A stretch of 64,000 nucleotides of DNA from Laceyella putida (GCF_042665195.1 NZ_JBHTBW010000040.1:1-64000); one strand, 5' to 3'; positions 17,735 through 26,739 are shown, numbered from the stretch's first letter. Numbers and translations are program-made. Notes: generated from the letters alone by a model not told the origin.

Positions 17735-18325
17735 GTGGTGCTAGTTTGCTTAGATCCTGGACACGGTGGCGAAGATTACGGTGCGGTGGGTCCTATGTTG
17801 ACAGAAAAAGAGGTGTGTTTGGATATTGCGCGCCGTATTCATCGAGAGCTGCTTCACTATGACGGCATTCGGGTGACGATGACGCGTTCCCTGGACATCC
17901 GTTTGAGCGCGGAAGAAAGGATTCGGTGGGCGAATCAGTGTGACGCGGACTTATTTTTAAGTATTCATACCCATGCTTCGCTTGATCCGAACGTATCCGG
18001 ATTTGCTTCTTATGTCAGTGTGATCGCAGGTCATGAAGCGCGCCGAATCCAATGTTGGCTCCATAATCAAATCGCCTTTTTCATGCGCAAGTATGGGGTG
18101 GCTGATTTGGGTAAGAAAAACGACACAGAGTGGATCGATGGACAGCTCTTGGAGCTTAGACAAGTGAAAATGCCAGCGATCGCGGTCAAATCTTTGTCTA
18201 TTACGCACGCTGAAGACAACCACCTGTTGTCCGATTACCAATTTCGCGAAGAATATGCCCAATGCATCGCCGCAGGTATTGCCCGCATTTATCAATGCAG
18301 ACGGAAAGAAGAGGCGAGTGTGTAG
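17735..18325 (+). CDS. Amidase_3-family N-acetylmuramoyl-L-alanine amidase-like protein
   Basis: The 196-residue protein has the Amidase_3 (CwlD/AmiC) fold: CLDPGHGGEDYGAVG with the first zinc His (residue 9), KEVCLDIA with the Glu ligand (about 25), and LSIHTHA with the second His (about 77). The position of the catalytic Glu (usually in a VEIGFLSN-like block) reads AVKSLSITHAEDNHLLSD here, so it appears to be Lys. It may be inactive or divergent. No signal peptide is present, so it would stay in the cytosol or leave by another route. The GTG at 17735 follows GAGGTGA. A TTGGGC/TATAGT promoter is readable near 17637-17665. Confidence 0.75.
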   Translation: MVLVCLDPGHGGEDYGAVGPMLTEKEVCLDIARRIHRELLHYDGIRVTMTRSLDIRLSAEERIRWANQCDADLFLSIHTHASLDPNVSGFASYVSVIAGHEARRIQCWLHNQIAFFMRKYGVADLGKKNDTEWIDGQLLELRQVKMPAIAVKSLSITHAEDNHLLSDYQFREEYAQCIAAGIARIYQCRRKEEASV

Positions 18326-18346
18326 TGAACCCTCACATAACGAGTT

Positions 18347-18389
18347 GAAAAAGACTGCTAACCTTGATCAGGGTAGCAGTCTTTTTATT
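18347..18389. terminator. Bidirectional terminator between amidase and ppiB
   Basis: AAAAAGACTGCTA(A)CC pairs with GGGTAGCAGTCTTTTT; T runs occur in both directions and the flanking genes converge. Confidence 0.85.
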
Positions 18390-18394
18390 GCCGC

Positions 18395-18835
18395 TTATTC
18401 TTCTTCCCAAACTTCCACCGTTTTCATCTTCTCGCCTTGTTTCATGCTGGTTACATGCTCCAAGCCGGAAGTCACTTGACCAAACACGGTATGCACCCCA
18501 TCTAGATGCGGTTGGGATTCGTGGACGATGAAGAATTGGCAAGAACCCGTGTTGGGACCGCGATGCGCCATGGATAGCGCTCCTGGCACGTGGCGGTGCG
18601 GGTTGTTTTGCGTTTCACAAGGAATGGTGTATCCAGCGTCGCCCGTGCCCAATCCATGAGGGCACCCGCCTTGGCTGACAAAGCCAGGGATGACGCGGTG
18701 GAAAGTCAGTCCATTGTAAAAGCCTTCGTTCGCCAATTTTTGGAAGTTTTTGACGGTGTTGGGTGCGGCTTCGGGGTAAAAATCAATGAGGATTTCGCCC
18801 CCGTTTTCCAATTCGATACGGCCTTTGATTGCCAT
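18395..18835 (-). CDS. ppiB: Cyclophilin-type peptidyl-prolyl isomerase
   Basis: The 146-residue PpiB-type cyclophilin catalyses cis-trans isomerisation of X-Pro bonds. The conserved blocks are FHRVIPGFVSQGG (catalytic Arg), ALSMAHRGPNTGSCQFFIV and HLDGVHTVFGQV. No signal peptide is seen, so it is cytosolic. It starts 37 nt after ugd on the same strand (AGGAGAG ribosome site), so read-through from the ugd operon is possible. Confidence 0.95.
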   Translation of the reverse strand: MAIKGRIELENGGEILIDFYPEAAPNTVKNFQKLANEGFYNGLTFHRVIPGFVSQGGCPHGLGTGDAGYTIPCETQNNPHRHVPGALSMAHRGPNTGSCQFFIVHESQPHLDGVHTVFGQVTSGLEHVTSMKQGEKMKTVEVWEEE

Positions 18836-18872
18836 GTGAGAACTCTCCTCTCTTCACATTACGTCTCTCATT

Positions 18873-20201
18873 CTACCGTACCTGATGCGCTGTTTCAAAT
18901 ACCTTCACATGGGGGCGGCCAATGGAGTGATACTCCAGCGGATGCGACTGGGACAAAAACTTGATTTCCTGTGTGGAAAAAAGATTGCGTCCATCAAACA
19001 GCAGTGGCTCGCGCAAGAGCGCGCACACCCGTTGCCAGTTCAGTGTGCGGAATTCCGGCCAATCTGTCAGGATCACCAGGGCATTAGCCCCTTCCATGCA
19101 GGCGTAGGGGTCTGAAACCAGCTTTACATGAGCATAAGGAAACGCTCGCACCAATGGGTCATAGGCAAGGATATTCGCTCCTTTGGCCATGCAGATCTCG
19201 CAGAACCGAAGCGCCGGCGCTTCACGGATGTCATCGGTGTGGGGCTTGAAGGACAGGCCGAGCAAGGCGATGCGTTTACGATCCAGGGTGCCCAACCGTT
19301 GTTCCAACTTCTCCGTGAAGTGGGTCATTTGCCGCCGGTTGATTTGCTGGGTCGCTTCCAAAAGCGGCAACGTATGCCCGTGCGCTTTGGCCAATTGGAT
19401 CAGCGCTTGGATATCCTTGGGAAAACAAGAACCGCCATAGCCGACCCCCGCTTGCAAGAAATGGGGGCTGATGCGCGGATCTGTTCCGATTCCCTTGGCT
19501 ATGTCGGAGATATCCGCCCCAAAGGCTTCACAGAGTTGGCTAAACATGTTGATATAGGAGATTTTCATCGCCAAAAAAGAGTTGGCCGCGTATTTGATCA
19601 GCTCCGCACTGGTGCGACGGCAAAATTGGATGGGGGCCTCACTGAAATGATAAAGTTTGTTGATCATGGGGATGACCGATTCATTTTCATAGCCGATCAC
19701 AATGCGGTCTGGATGGAGGAAGTCGTGTACCGCTTGCCCTTGGCGCAAAAACTCAGGATTGTGGATCACATCGAGAAAACGGGTGTGGTTGTTTTGGATC
19801 AGCCTTTCGGCAAACGCATCTGTTGTTCCCGCGGGAACCGTACTTTTGAGGATGATCAATTGCCCGTCTTGCCCGTAAGTGGCGATCTGTTCACAGATAT
19901 CCCACACGTAGTCGAGATTGGCCGACCCATCCGGCAGGGAAGGCGTACCCACCGCCACAAACAGGATGGTGGACTCTTTGATCGCTTGCGCAATATCCGT
20001 CATATACTCAATGGTTCCTTGCGCCCGCGCCTGTGCCAAGAGTTCATCAAGCCCTTCTTCATAAATGGGCGCCTGGCCGCGATGCAATCGCTCGATCTTG
20101 GAACGGTCGATATCGGCCCCAATCACTTGATGCCCGTTATTGGCCAAGCAAGCGGCAGTCACCAATCCGACATAACCCAACCCGATGACTCCGATTTTCA
20201 T
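18873..20201 (-). CDS. ugd: UDP-glucose 6-dehydrogenase
   Basis: The 442-residue enzyme oxidises UDP-glucose twice with NAD+ to UDP-glucuronate, a precursor of teichuronic acid, capsule or glucuronyl lipids. The Rossmann motif GVIGLGYVGLVTAACLANNG is at residues 4-23, and the catalytic cysteine is in GVGYGGSCFPKD near residue 260. The central and C-terminal UDPGDH domains are complete. The ATG at 20201 overlaps the galU stop by 4 nt, so it is coupled to galU. With galU it forms a two-step path from glucose 1-phosphate to UDP-glucuronate. Confidence 0.96.
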   Translation of the reverse strand: MKIGVIGLGYVGLVTAACLANNGHQVIGADIDRSKIERLHRGQAPIYEEGLDELLAQARAQGTIEYMTDIAQAIKESTILFVAVGTPSLPDGSANLDYVWDICEQIATYGQDGQLIILKSTVPAGTTDAFAERLIQNNHTRFLDVIHNPEFLRQGQAVHDFLHPDRIVIGYENESVIPMINKLYHFSEAPIQFCRRTSAELIKYAANSFLAMKISYINMFSQLCEAFGADISDIAKGIGTDPRISPHFLQAGVGYGGSCFPKDIQALIQLAKAHGHTLPLLEATQQINRRQMTHFTEKLEQRLGTLDRKRIALLGLSFKPHTDDIREAPALRFCEICMAKGANILAYDPLVRAFPYAHVKLVSDPYACMEGANALVILTDWPEFRTLNWQRVCALLREPLLFDGRNLFSTQEIKFLSQSHPLEYHSIGRPHVKVFETAHQVR

Positions 20202-21109
20202 TTTCCGGCCTCCCTTGCAAGCTGAGCTGCTTTATCCAGGTGCTGTTCCATTAAACGCGCAACCTCTGAACCGATTTGCGGATGGCGCAAGGCAAACATC
20301 AGGTTGGCTGTGATCAGGCCGAGCGGTGTGCCCACATCATAGCGTGTTCCCGGAAAGTGATAGGCCATGAGGGGTTCCTCGGCGCAGGCCAATTTCAAGG
20401 CATCGGTCAGCTGCAGTTCCCCGCCCAAGCCTAGTGGGGTTCGTTCGAGATGAGCGAAGATCGAAGCGGGCAAAATGTATCTTCCCATGATCGCCAGGCG
20501 GGAAGGTGCTTGCGAGGGAGAGGGCTTCTCAACCAAGTCGCAGATCGGGGAAGCTTCTCCCGGAACCAGCTCCGCGGTTAGTGTCTTGACGATGCCGTAC
20601 CGTGGCACATGTTCCCAGGGCACTTCTTGCACGCCGATGATGGATGCTCCCGTCCGTTCATATTGATCGATTAACAGTTTGGTGCATGGAGGGGATTCGG
20701 CCGGCATTTCGACAATGTCATCTCCCAGCAATAGAGCGAAGGGCTCGTGGCCGATGAACGAACGCGCTTGATACACGGCGTCCCCCAGGCCGCGCGGTTC
20801 TTTTTGGCGAATATAGTGGATATTGACGTTGGCGATATGGCGAATCTGTTCAAGCACAGGGACATTGCCGCGAGCCTCGAGGATCGCTTCCAGTTCTACC
20901 GATTTGTCAAAATGGTCTTCTATCGCCTGCTTGCCGCGTCCGGTGATGATCAGGATATCTTCAATGCCTGAAGCGATGGCTTCTTCCACGATAAACTGAA
21001 TCACCGGCTTGTCGATGATCGGCATCATCTCTTTGGGCAACGCTTTCGTTGCGGGCAAAAAACGCGTGCCCAACCCGGCGGCCGGGATAATCGCTTTCCT
21101 TACTTTCAT
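20198..21109 (-). CDS. galU: UTP-glucose-1-phosphate uridylyltransferase
   Basis: The 303-residue enzyme makes UDP-glucose from UTP and glucose 1-phosphate. The nucleotide motif PAAGLGTRFLPATKALPKEM is at residues 9-28, VEKPSP and the GELQLTDAL segment follow. The frame is open upstream to 21328, but the ATG at 21109 gives the standard N-terminus and follows AAAGGAGC. It begins 17 nt after the glycosyltransferase stop and overlaps ugd by 4 nt, giving a three-gene operon. Confidence 0.95.
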   Translation of the reverse strand: MKVRKAIIPAAGLGTRFLPATKALPKEMMPIIDKPVIQFIVEEAIASGIEDILIITGRGKQAIEDHFDKSVELEAILEARGNVPVLEQIRHIANVNIHYIRQKEPRGLGDAVYQARSFIGHEPFALLLGDDIVEMPAESPPCTKLLIDQYERTGASIIGVQEVPWEHVPRYGIVKTLTAELVPGEASPICDLVEKPSPSQAPSRLAIMGRYILPASIFAHLERTPLGLGGELQLTDALKLACAEEPLMAYHFPGTRYDVGTPLGLITANLMFALRHPQIGSEVARLMEQHLDKAAQLAREAGK

Positions 21110-21126
21110 GCGAGGCAGCTCCTTTA

Positions 21127-22272
21127 TCAGGCAGAATGGGGGTGTTCCGTTGTTCGTCGAAGCGACCATTGGTACGTGTCCACCATCTGTTGAAGAATGG
21201 CATCCCATGACTGGGTTAAGGCGTAAGCGCGAGCATGCTTGCCCATTTCTTCGATCCGGTGTGGCTGATCGAGGAAGGACGAGATGGCTTTGATCATGTC
21301 GTCCGCTGAACGTGGCGGGCATAACCATCCTGTGCGTCCGTGCTGAATGATCTCTTGCACTCCGCCGGAACGGGTGCCGATGGCGGGGGTTCCCGAAGCC
21401 AGCGCTTCCAAAACCACATTGCCAAACGTTTCCGTCGTCGACGGGAAGACGAAGAGATCGGCGCTCGCATACATCCGGGTCAACTCTTCCCCTTGCTTAT
21501 ATCCCGTTAAGGTGGTGTGGGGCAATCCCCTCTCCTGCATCTGCGCGGCCATGGGCCCATCACCGACAATGAGCCAATGGATGTGCTCGCGAACGCCGTC
21601 CGGCAGGCGGGTGATCACCTCAATCAAGATATCGAGATCTTTCTCCGGAGCGATCCGGCCCACATAAAGGCAGATGTAGCGTTCTTTAATCTGATATTTT
21701 TCGCGGATGTGTTCGCTTTTTTTCTCCGGCGTGAACAGGAACGTATCCACGCCGCGCGGCCACACGTCCACACTTTTGAATCCGTGGTTCATCAGCTCCC
21801 GCTTGGTTTCGTGGGAAGGGACGAGTACGGTTGAGCAGGGTTGGTGGAACCACTCCAAATATCTCCAAATCCATGGGGAAACAAAGTCGAGGTGATAATA
21901 CTTCAGATAGCGGTCAAAATGCGTATGGTGCGTGGCGACCAAGGGGATGTTGTATTTTTTGCTTACGTACCGTCCAGTCAGTCCCATGTTGAAAGGTGTG
22001 GCGACATGGATCAAATCGGGCTTGTTTGTCTCGATGATTTCTCTGATGGAGAAGGGGTTGGGGATCGCGATCCGACATTCGGGATACAGAAAAAAAGGAA
22101 AGCTCACAAACGAATGCAGATGCTCAGCAAAAAAATCTTCGTCGCTGGCATCAGGTGCGAAGACCTGGATGGCGATCCCCTGTGTGGAGAGGTATTGGAC
22201 GAGGCGGTGCAACGTCAGCGAGACACCATTGATTTGGGGGAAATACGTATCGGTAAACAACGCAATTTTCAT
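21127..22272 (-). CDS. GT4-family glycosyltransferase
   Basis: The 381-residue GT-B glycosyltransferase has the N-terminal DTYFPQINGVSLTLHRL loop typical of diacylglycerol glucosyl/glucuronosyl- and mannosyl-transferases, a central LYVGRIAPEKDLDILIE and the EX7E motif in TETFGNVVLEALASGTP. The start at 22272 is chosen from GAAGGAGG; an upstream open extension to 22518 runs into the mobile-element remnant. Being in one operon with galU and ugd, it could use UDP-glucose or UDP-glucuronate to build a glycolipid or cell-wall polymer (inference). Confidence 0.88.
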   Translation of the reverse strand: MKIALFTDTYFPQINGVSLTLHRLVQYLSTQGIAIQVFAPDASDEDFFAEHLHSFVSFPFFLYPECRIAIPNPFSIREIIETNKPDLIHVATPFNMGLTGRYVSKKYNIPLVATHHTHFDRYLKYYHLDFVSPWIWRYLEWFHQPCSTVLVPSHETKRELMNHGFKSVDVWPRGVDTFLFTPEKKSEHIREKYQIKERYICLYVGRIAPEKDLDILIEVITRLPDGVREHIHWLIVGDGPMAAQMQERGLPHTTLTGYKQGEELTRMYASADLFVFPSTTETFGNVVLEALASGTPAIGTRSGGVQEIIQHGRTGWLCPPRSADDMIKAISSFLDQPHRIEEMGKHARAYALTQSWDAILQQMVDTYQWSLRRTTEHPHSA

Positions 22273-22464
22273 CACTCTTTTTCCTCCTTCAACCGCCATT
22301 GGAAGGAAAAATTCCTCTGATGATAGATTAAGCGTCCATTGTAAAAGGCGGATTGAGGAGGTATAAAAGGTTGGTATGATTTTCGTGATGTTGGAGAAGA
22401 AGGGAAAAACACGCTTCCTTGCGCCATATGGCAATTGTTTGCCGCGCAGGTCTAATCCGCTTGC

Positions 22465-22760
22465 TTGAGACTCCACACGGCTGAAGCCGTGGGATTCTTG
22501 GGTAGTTAGCGCACTCAATCCATTTCTGCTTCATGCAACTCCCAAGTTCAGGGCTGTCTCATCAGCCCGTCCCATGCAGTTCTACAACTCATGTTGCATG
22601 TACCCACATGGGCGGAACGCCTATTACCAGCGTTCCAGTTCCGTTTTACTCACTCTCATGATTTTACCCGGTGGGAGAGATTGGTTCGCCACTGGAACCC
22701 CATATCATGACGTACATAGGAACAAAACCCACTACCAGTGGGTTGAGCACCGCTCATGTG
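22465..22760 (-). ncRNA. Candidate omega-RNA/reRNA-like transcript
   Basis: Transcription from the promoter at 22765-22793 would give an RNA of about 295 nt ending in a stem (CCACGGCTTCAGCCGTGTGG) and CTCAA, similar to the 3' part of TnpB guide RNAs. Internal stems include GGAACGCTGG/CGTTCC and CCACTGGTAGTGG. The sequence directly past 22465 would be in the guide position. Transcription and function are not shown. Confidence 0.4.
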
Positions 22761-22764
22761 TTGG

Positions 22765-22793
22765 ATTATACTGAAAATTGTTGCTCTTAACAA
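22765..22793 (-). promoter_or_regulatory. Sigma-A promoter inside the IS605-type remnant
   Basis: TTGTTA (22793-22788), 17 nt, TATAAT (22770-22765) on the minus strand: close to consensus with ideal spacing. Confidence 0.65.
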
Positions 22794-22854
22794 TCCCATA
22801 AAGGGATTACCGGGCAACGCCGACTTTCATCCCATCCTTGAAAGAGTTGGGATT

Positions 22855-23124
22855 TCAGTCGGCAACTTCTGTAAACCGGCGGACATATTGGGCGCCCGCT
22901 TCTTTCACGACGCGTTCCACTTCGTCCCACTGCTTGTTGCCGGCCGGCATGCGCAGGATTTTCTTCATGTCGGGTTCCAACAGCTGCACCCGTCCCCCTT
23001 GATTGGTATGGACATACCGCGCCACACTGGCGAGAATCTCCCGTTCGCCTTCCGTAATGGCATAACGAATCACATAAAACGGATGATGGTGTTCTTCCAG
23101 CCCATGCGTTTCTACTTGATACAC
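22855..23124 (-). CDS. Small soluble protein, unknown function
   Basis: I do not recognise this 89-residue protein. It is polar, begins YQVETHGLEEHHHPFYVIRY, has GGRVQLLEPDMKKILRMPAGNKQWDEVERVVKEAG in its C-terminal half, and looks like a small alpha/beta domain. GTG at 23124 is preferred over TTG at 23130 because GAGGTGA is then correctly spaced. Its last codons and stop (22855-22868) fall at the left edge of the IS605-type remnant, so the original C-terminus may have been changed by the insertion. Confidence 0.55.
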   Translation of the reverse strand: MYQVETHGLEEHHHPFYVIRYAITEGEREILASVARYVHTNQGGRVQLLEPDMKKILRMPAGNKQWDEVERVVKEAGAQYVRRFTEVAD

Positions 23125-23427
23125 GATCAAATCACCTCGGTTTTTCGGGTTGTGGAAAGTCTTTCCTTAGTGTACCAATGTACATTCCGCTGTGCATCCC
23201 CACGCATGGCAAGTTTGAAAACACCGAAACGCGTGCCAAAAGTGGGCCGTTTTTGTATACTGTAAATGTACGCCGTTCGGAAAACGCTTACTTTTTCATG
23301 AAAAGCATGGCGACGCTTTCCCATTCTTTGATTTTGGTTCGTGAGGAAACAATACAAAGATCTTTTCACACTGTAAAGAATGTGTTACTTTAAAGAGCGA
23401 AAGCCCTCGCCATGAGGAGGAAAGAGA
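23125..23427. promoter_or_regulatory. Divergent intergenic region
   Basis: About 300 nt between the minus-strand small gene and yerC. It holds a short palindrome (GTGTACCAATGTACA), a TATACT-like box at about 23256 and A/T-rich sequence before yerC. No gene is seen. Confidence 0.4.
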
Positions 23428-23736
23428 ATGCAACTCAACAAGTTGAATAAAAAAGAAGTCGAACAATTGTTTAACGCAGTGCTCACATTGGAAAATATGG
23501 AAGACTGCTATCGGTTCTTCGAAGATCTCTGTACCGTGAATGAGATCAAATCCCTTGCACAGCGCTTGGAAGTGGCACGCATGTTGGAGGAAGGATACAC
23601 CTACAATCAGATTGAGACGGAGACGGGGGCAAGCACGGCGACCATTTCCCGTGTCAAACGGTGCCTTCATTACGGTACGGATGGGTATAAACTGGCTTTG
23701 GATCGCCTGTATAAAGAAGAGACCGACAAGGCTTGA
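23428..23736 (+). CDS. yerC: YerC/YecD family TrpR-like DNA-binding protein
   Basis: The 102-residue protein belongs to the YerC/YecD family related to the Trp repressor fold. The helix-turn-helix is in LEEGYTYNQIETETGASTATISRVKRCLHYG at about residues 54-84; the helix NAVLTLENMEDCYRFFEDLCT precedes it. Its targets are unknown. In B. subtilis yerC lies just upstream of pcrB-pcrA-ligA, the same order as here. The ATG at 23428 follows GAGGAGG. A hairpin terminator at 23754-23785 separates it from pcrB. Confidence 0.92.
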   Translation: MQLNKLNKKEVEQLFNAVLTLENMEDCYRFFEDLCTVNEIKSLAQRLEVARMLEEGYTYNQIETETGASTATISRVKRCLHYGTDGYKLALDRLYKEETDKA

Positions 23737-23752
23737 TAAGTTTCACCAAATC

Positions 23753-23786
23753 GACCCCGCTTATTCCCATAAGCGGGGTTTTCTTT
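23753..23786 (+). terminator. Terminator after yerC
   Basis: ACCCCGCTTAT pairs with ATAAGCGGGGT, followed by TTTCTTTT. Confidence 0.85.
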
Positions 23787-23840
23787 TGCCGCAATAACCA
23801 GTGTATAATATTGTTTGTAGGTTTGGGGGCGAGATGAACG

Positions 23841-24578
23841 ATGACCATACTGAGAGAACAAGCCGCCAAGTGGCGACATGTATTTAAATTGGACCCGAAC
23901 CGGACGATTTCCAATCTGGCCCTCAAGCTGGTGTGCAACGCGGGGACGGATGCGATTATCGTCGGCGGGACAGACGGGATCACCTTTAAGAACACATGGG
24001 ATCTGCTTAATCGTGTCCGTGAATACCCGGTGCCTTGTGTGCAAGAGGTTTCTGACATCAATGCGGTGGTGCCAGGGTTTGACGGATATTTGATCCCCAC
24101 CGTTATCAATACAAAAGATTCACGCTGGATTCATGGTGCGCACTTGGACGCTCTCCGCAAATATGGGGATGTGGTCCCGTGGGACAAGGTGCTTTTATTG
24201 GGTTACGTGGTGTTGAACCCGGAGGCGAAAGTGGCCCGTTTGACCAAAGCGGAGACGGATTGCGGCGAGGAGCAAATGGTTGCTTATGCGCGTTTGGTCG
24301 AACATTTGTTTCAATGGCCGGTTTTGTACATGGAATACAGCGGCCGCTTTGGCGATATGGACATGGTTAAAGCGGCGAGAAGTGTGTGCGGACAGAGCCG
24401 TATTTTCTATGGCGGGGGGATTGCCACCAAGGAGCAAACCATGGAGGTGGCCAAGGTTGCCGATACCGTCGTCGTCGGCAACTTGATTTATACCCATGCG
24501 GAACGGGCGGCTCGGACCGTCAAATGGGTGAAAGAGACGGATGGAAAGGGTGAACGCAGTGTTAAAAACGGGCGATGA
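23841..24578 (+). CDS. pcrB: Heptaprenylglyceryl phosphate synthase
   Basis: The 245-residue TIM-barrel PcrB joins heptaprenyl diphosphate to sn-glycerol 1-phosphate, making an archaeal-type ether lipid precursor found in Bacillales. Family blocks: KLDPNRTIS (residues 17-25), AIIVGGTDGIT near 38, LYMEYSGRFGD near 159 and IFYGGGIATKEQ near 183. The ATG at 23841 follows a moderate GGCGAG site. Its end overlaps pcrA by 38 nt, so it is co-transcribed with pcrA and ligA, as in B. subtilis. Confidence 0.93.
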   Translation: MTILREQAAKWRHVFKLDPNRTISNLALKLVCNAGTDAIIVGGTDGITFKNTWDLLNRVREYPVPCVQEVSDINAVVPGFDGYLIPTVINTKDSRWIHGAHLDALRKYGDVVPWDKVLLLGYVVLNPEAKVARLTKAETDCGEEQMVAYARLVEHLFQWPVLYMEYSGRFGDMDMVKAARSVCGQSRIFYGGGIATKEQTMEVAKVADTVVVGNLIYTHAERAARTVKWVKETDGKGERSVKNGR

Positions 24579-26739
24579 ACTCCTGCAGGGGTTAAATCCG
24601 ATGCAAAAACAAGCCGTGGAAACGACCGATGGGCCGGTTCAGATCATCGCGGGGGCTGGAAGCGGGAAGACGCGTGTGCTCACTCATCGGGTGGCGTATC
24701 TCTTGGCGGAAAAAGGGATACATCCATGGAATATCTTGGCGATCACATTCACAAACAAAGCGGCGCGGGAGATGAAAGAACGGATCGTCCAGCTTGTGGG
24801 GCCGATGGCGGAAGAGATTTGGATTTCCACCTTCCACTCCATGTGTGTCCGCATGTTGCGCCGGGATATTGACCGGCTCGGTTATTCGCGCAATTTCACC
24901 ATCTTGGACACATCGGACCAGTTGACGGTGATCAAGCAGGTGTTGAAAGAGCAAAATCTCGATCCGAAGAAGTTTGAGCCCCGCACCTTATTGGGCAAGA
25001 TCAGCCACGCCAAAAACATGTTGCTCGGCCCAAGCGAAATGAAGGCGCGGGCGCACTCCTTCATGGATGAGGTGGCGGCCGAGGTGTATGAGAAATACCA
25101 AGAGAAGTTGCGCACCAATGAGTCGCTTGACTTTGACGATTTGTTGATGGTAACGGTGCGGCTTCTCGAGACCCATCCCGAGGTGAAAGAGTATTACCAA
25201 CGCAAATTCCAATACATCCATGTCGATGAATACCAGGACACCAACCATGTGCAATATGTCCTCACCAAAATGTTGGCGGAAAAACACCAAAACATTTGTG
25301 TCGTGGGGGACAGCGATCAGTCCATCTATCGTTTCCGCGGTGCGGACATCACCAATATCTTGAATTTTGAACGCGATTATCCGAAGGCGACCATGATCAA
25401 ACTGGAACAAAACTACCGCTCCACCAAAAAGATTTTGGCGGCCGCCAACCATGTCATCGCCCATAACACCGAGCGCAAACCGAAGAATCTGTGGACGGAC
25501 AATGATGAGGGGGAAGCGATCCGCCAGTTTGAAGCGGGGACGGAGCATGAGGAAGCGTACTATGTGGCGGAACATATATTAAATGGCCGCAAACAAGGGC
25601 AATCTTATAAAGATTTCGCCGTCCTCTACCGCACCAATGCCCAGTCGCGGGTGATGGAGGAAGTGCTCATGAAGTCCAACATCCCCTACACCATTGTCGG
25701 CGGAATCAAATTCTATGAACGCAAAGAGATTAAAGATGTGCTCGCTTATTTGCGTCTCATCGTGAACCCTCATGACGATTTGAGCTTGACCCGGATCATT
25801 AATGTGCCGAAACGCGGCATCGGGGCGGCGACGCTGGATAAGATCGCCAACTACGCCCGTGAACAGGGATTGTCCATGTTTGGCGCCTTGTTGGAGATGG
25901 AGGAGATCGGACTGACGCAGCGAACGCTCGGGCCGCTCCGGGAATTTGTGGACTTGGTGCGCCACTTGCATGCCATGATTGAGTATTTGTCAGCGGTGGA
26001 AGTGACCGAGGAGATATTGAAGCGCAGTGGTTACCGTGAGGAACTGAAACGGGAAAACAGCCTGGAAGCGGCGAGCCGTTTGGAGAATATCGACGAGTTT
26101 CTCTCCGTCGCGCAAGAGTTTGAGAAGCGGAACGAAGACAAGTCCTTGGTTGCCTTCTTGACAGACTTGGCCCTCATTTCCGATGTGGATGCGCTTGATC
26201 AAGAGGAAGAAGCGGACAAAGGGGACGCGGTCGTGCTGATGACCCTCCATAGCGCCAAAGGATTGGAGTTTCCCACCGTCTTCTTGGTGGGGATGGAAGA
26301 AGGGATTTTTCCGCACATGCGCTCACTGGACGATGAGATGGAAATGGAGGAAGAGCGCCGCCTCGCCTATGTGGGGATTACGCGGGCGGAGAAGGTGTTG
26401 CACTTGACACGCGCCCGTACGCGAACCATCTATGGGCAAACCAGCTCCAATCTGCCTTCCCGTTTCTTGAAGGAGATTCCGGCGGAGTTGGTGGAAGAAG
26501 TGGGAAACAAACAAGCCATCGCTGGCGGAACGATCACCCCGCGCAAAGTGGTGCGTCCAACCCCGAACGTGGTGGGGGATTGGCAAGTGGGTGACAAAGC
26601 CGATCACGGCAAATGGGGACTGGGCACGGTTGTGAAAACGCAAGGGTCCGGCGAGGATTTGGAATTGCACATCGCTTTCCCGGCACCCATCGGCGTGAAA
26701 AAGCTTTTGGCCAAGTATGCCCCGATCAAGAAGGCGTGA
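24541..26739 (+). CDS. pcrA: ATP-dependent DNA helicase PcrA
   Basis: The 732-residue UvrD/Rep-type SF1A helicase works in DNA repair and rolling-circle plasmid replication. Walker A GAGSGKTRVLTHR is near residue 38, the Walker B VDEYQDTN near 230, GDSDQSIYRFRGAD near 258, QNYRST, and the motifs VVLMTLHSAKGLEFPTVF and VGITRAEKVL in the second RecA domain. The C-terminus has the GDWQVGDKADHGKWGLGTVV Tudor-like RNA-polymerase-binding segment. A GTG at 24559 with GAAAGGG upstream is a possible alternative start and gives an N-terminus closer to Bacillus PcrA. Confidence 0.96.
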   Translation: MERVNAVLKTGDELLQGLNPMQKQAVETTDGPVQIIAGAGSGKTRVLTHRVAYLLAEKGIHPWNILAITFTNKAAREMKERIVQLVGPMAEEIWISTFHSMCVRMLRRDIDRLGYSRNFTILDTSDQLTVIKQVLKEQNLDPKKFEPRTLLGKISHAKNMLLGPSEMKARAHSFMDEVAAEVYEKYQEKLRTNESLDFDDLLMVTVRLLETHPEVKEYYQRKFQYIHVDEYQDTNHVQYVLTKMLAEKHQNICVVGDSDQSIYRFRGADITNILNFERDYPKATMIKLEQNYRSTKKILAAANHVIAHNTERKPKNLWTDNDEGEAIRQFEAGTEHEEAYYVAEHILNGRKQGQSYKDFAVLYRTNAQSRVMEEVLMKSNIPYTIVGGIKFYERKEIKDVLAYLRLIVNPHDDLSLTRIINVPKRGIGAATLDKIANYAREQGLSMFGALLEMEEIGLTQRTLGPLREFVDLVRHLHAMIEYLSAVEVTEEILKRSGYREELKRENSLEAASRLENIDEFLSVAQEFEKRNEDKSLVAFLTDLALISDVDALDQEEEADKGDAVVLMTLHSAKGLEFPTVFLVGMEEGIFPHMRSLDDEMEMEEERRLAYVGITRAEKVLHLTRARTRTIYGQTSSNLPSRFLKEIPAELVEEVGNKQAIAGGTITPRKVVRPTPNVVGDWQVGDKADHGKWGLGTVVKTQGSGEDLELHIAFPAPIGVKKLLAKYAPIKKA

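Larger units (their letters stand above)
22465..22870 (-). mobile_element. IS605/IS1341-type remnant lacking tnpB
   Basis: On the minus strand, a hairpin-rich left end (GCCGACTG and complementary CAGTCGGC region, 22821-22862) leads into a promoter and about 200 nt of sequence. The right end has the form seen at the end of TnpB-type elements: GAATCCCACGGCTT, AGCCGTG and a final CTCAA near 22465. The last 14 codons of a tnpB-like frame (MGRADETALNLGVA, then TGA, 22575-22531) remain; the rest of tnpB and any tnpA are gone. It resembles a short non-autonomous derivative. Exact ends are uncertain. Confidence 0.65.

Noticed and set aside
22574..22774. Plus-strand 66-codon frame within the IS605-type remnant
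   Set aside because: It runs against the orientation of the remnant and has no ribosome site or recognisable motif.
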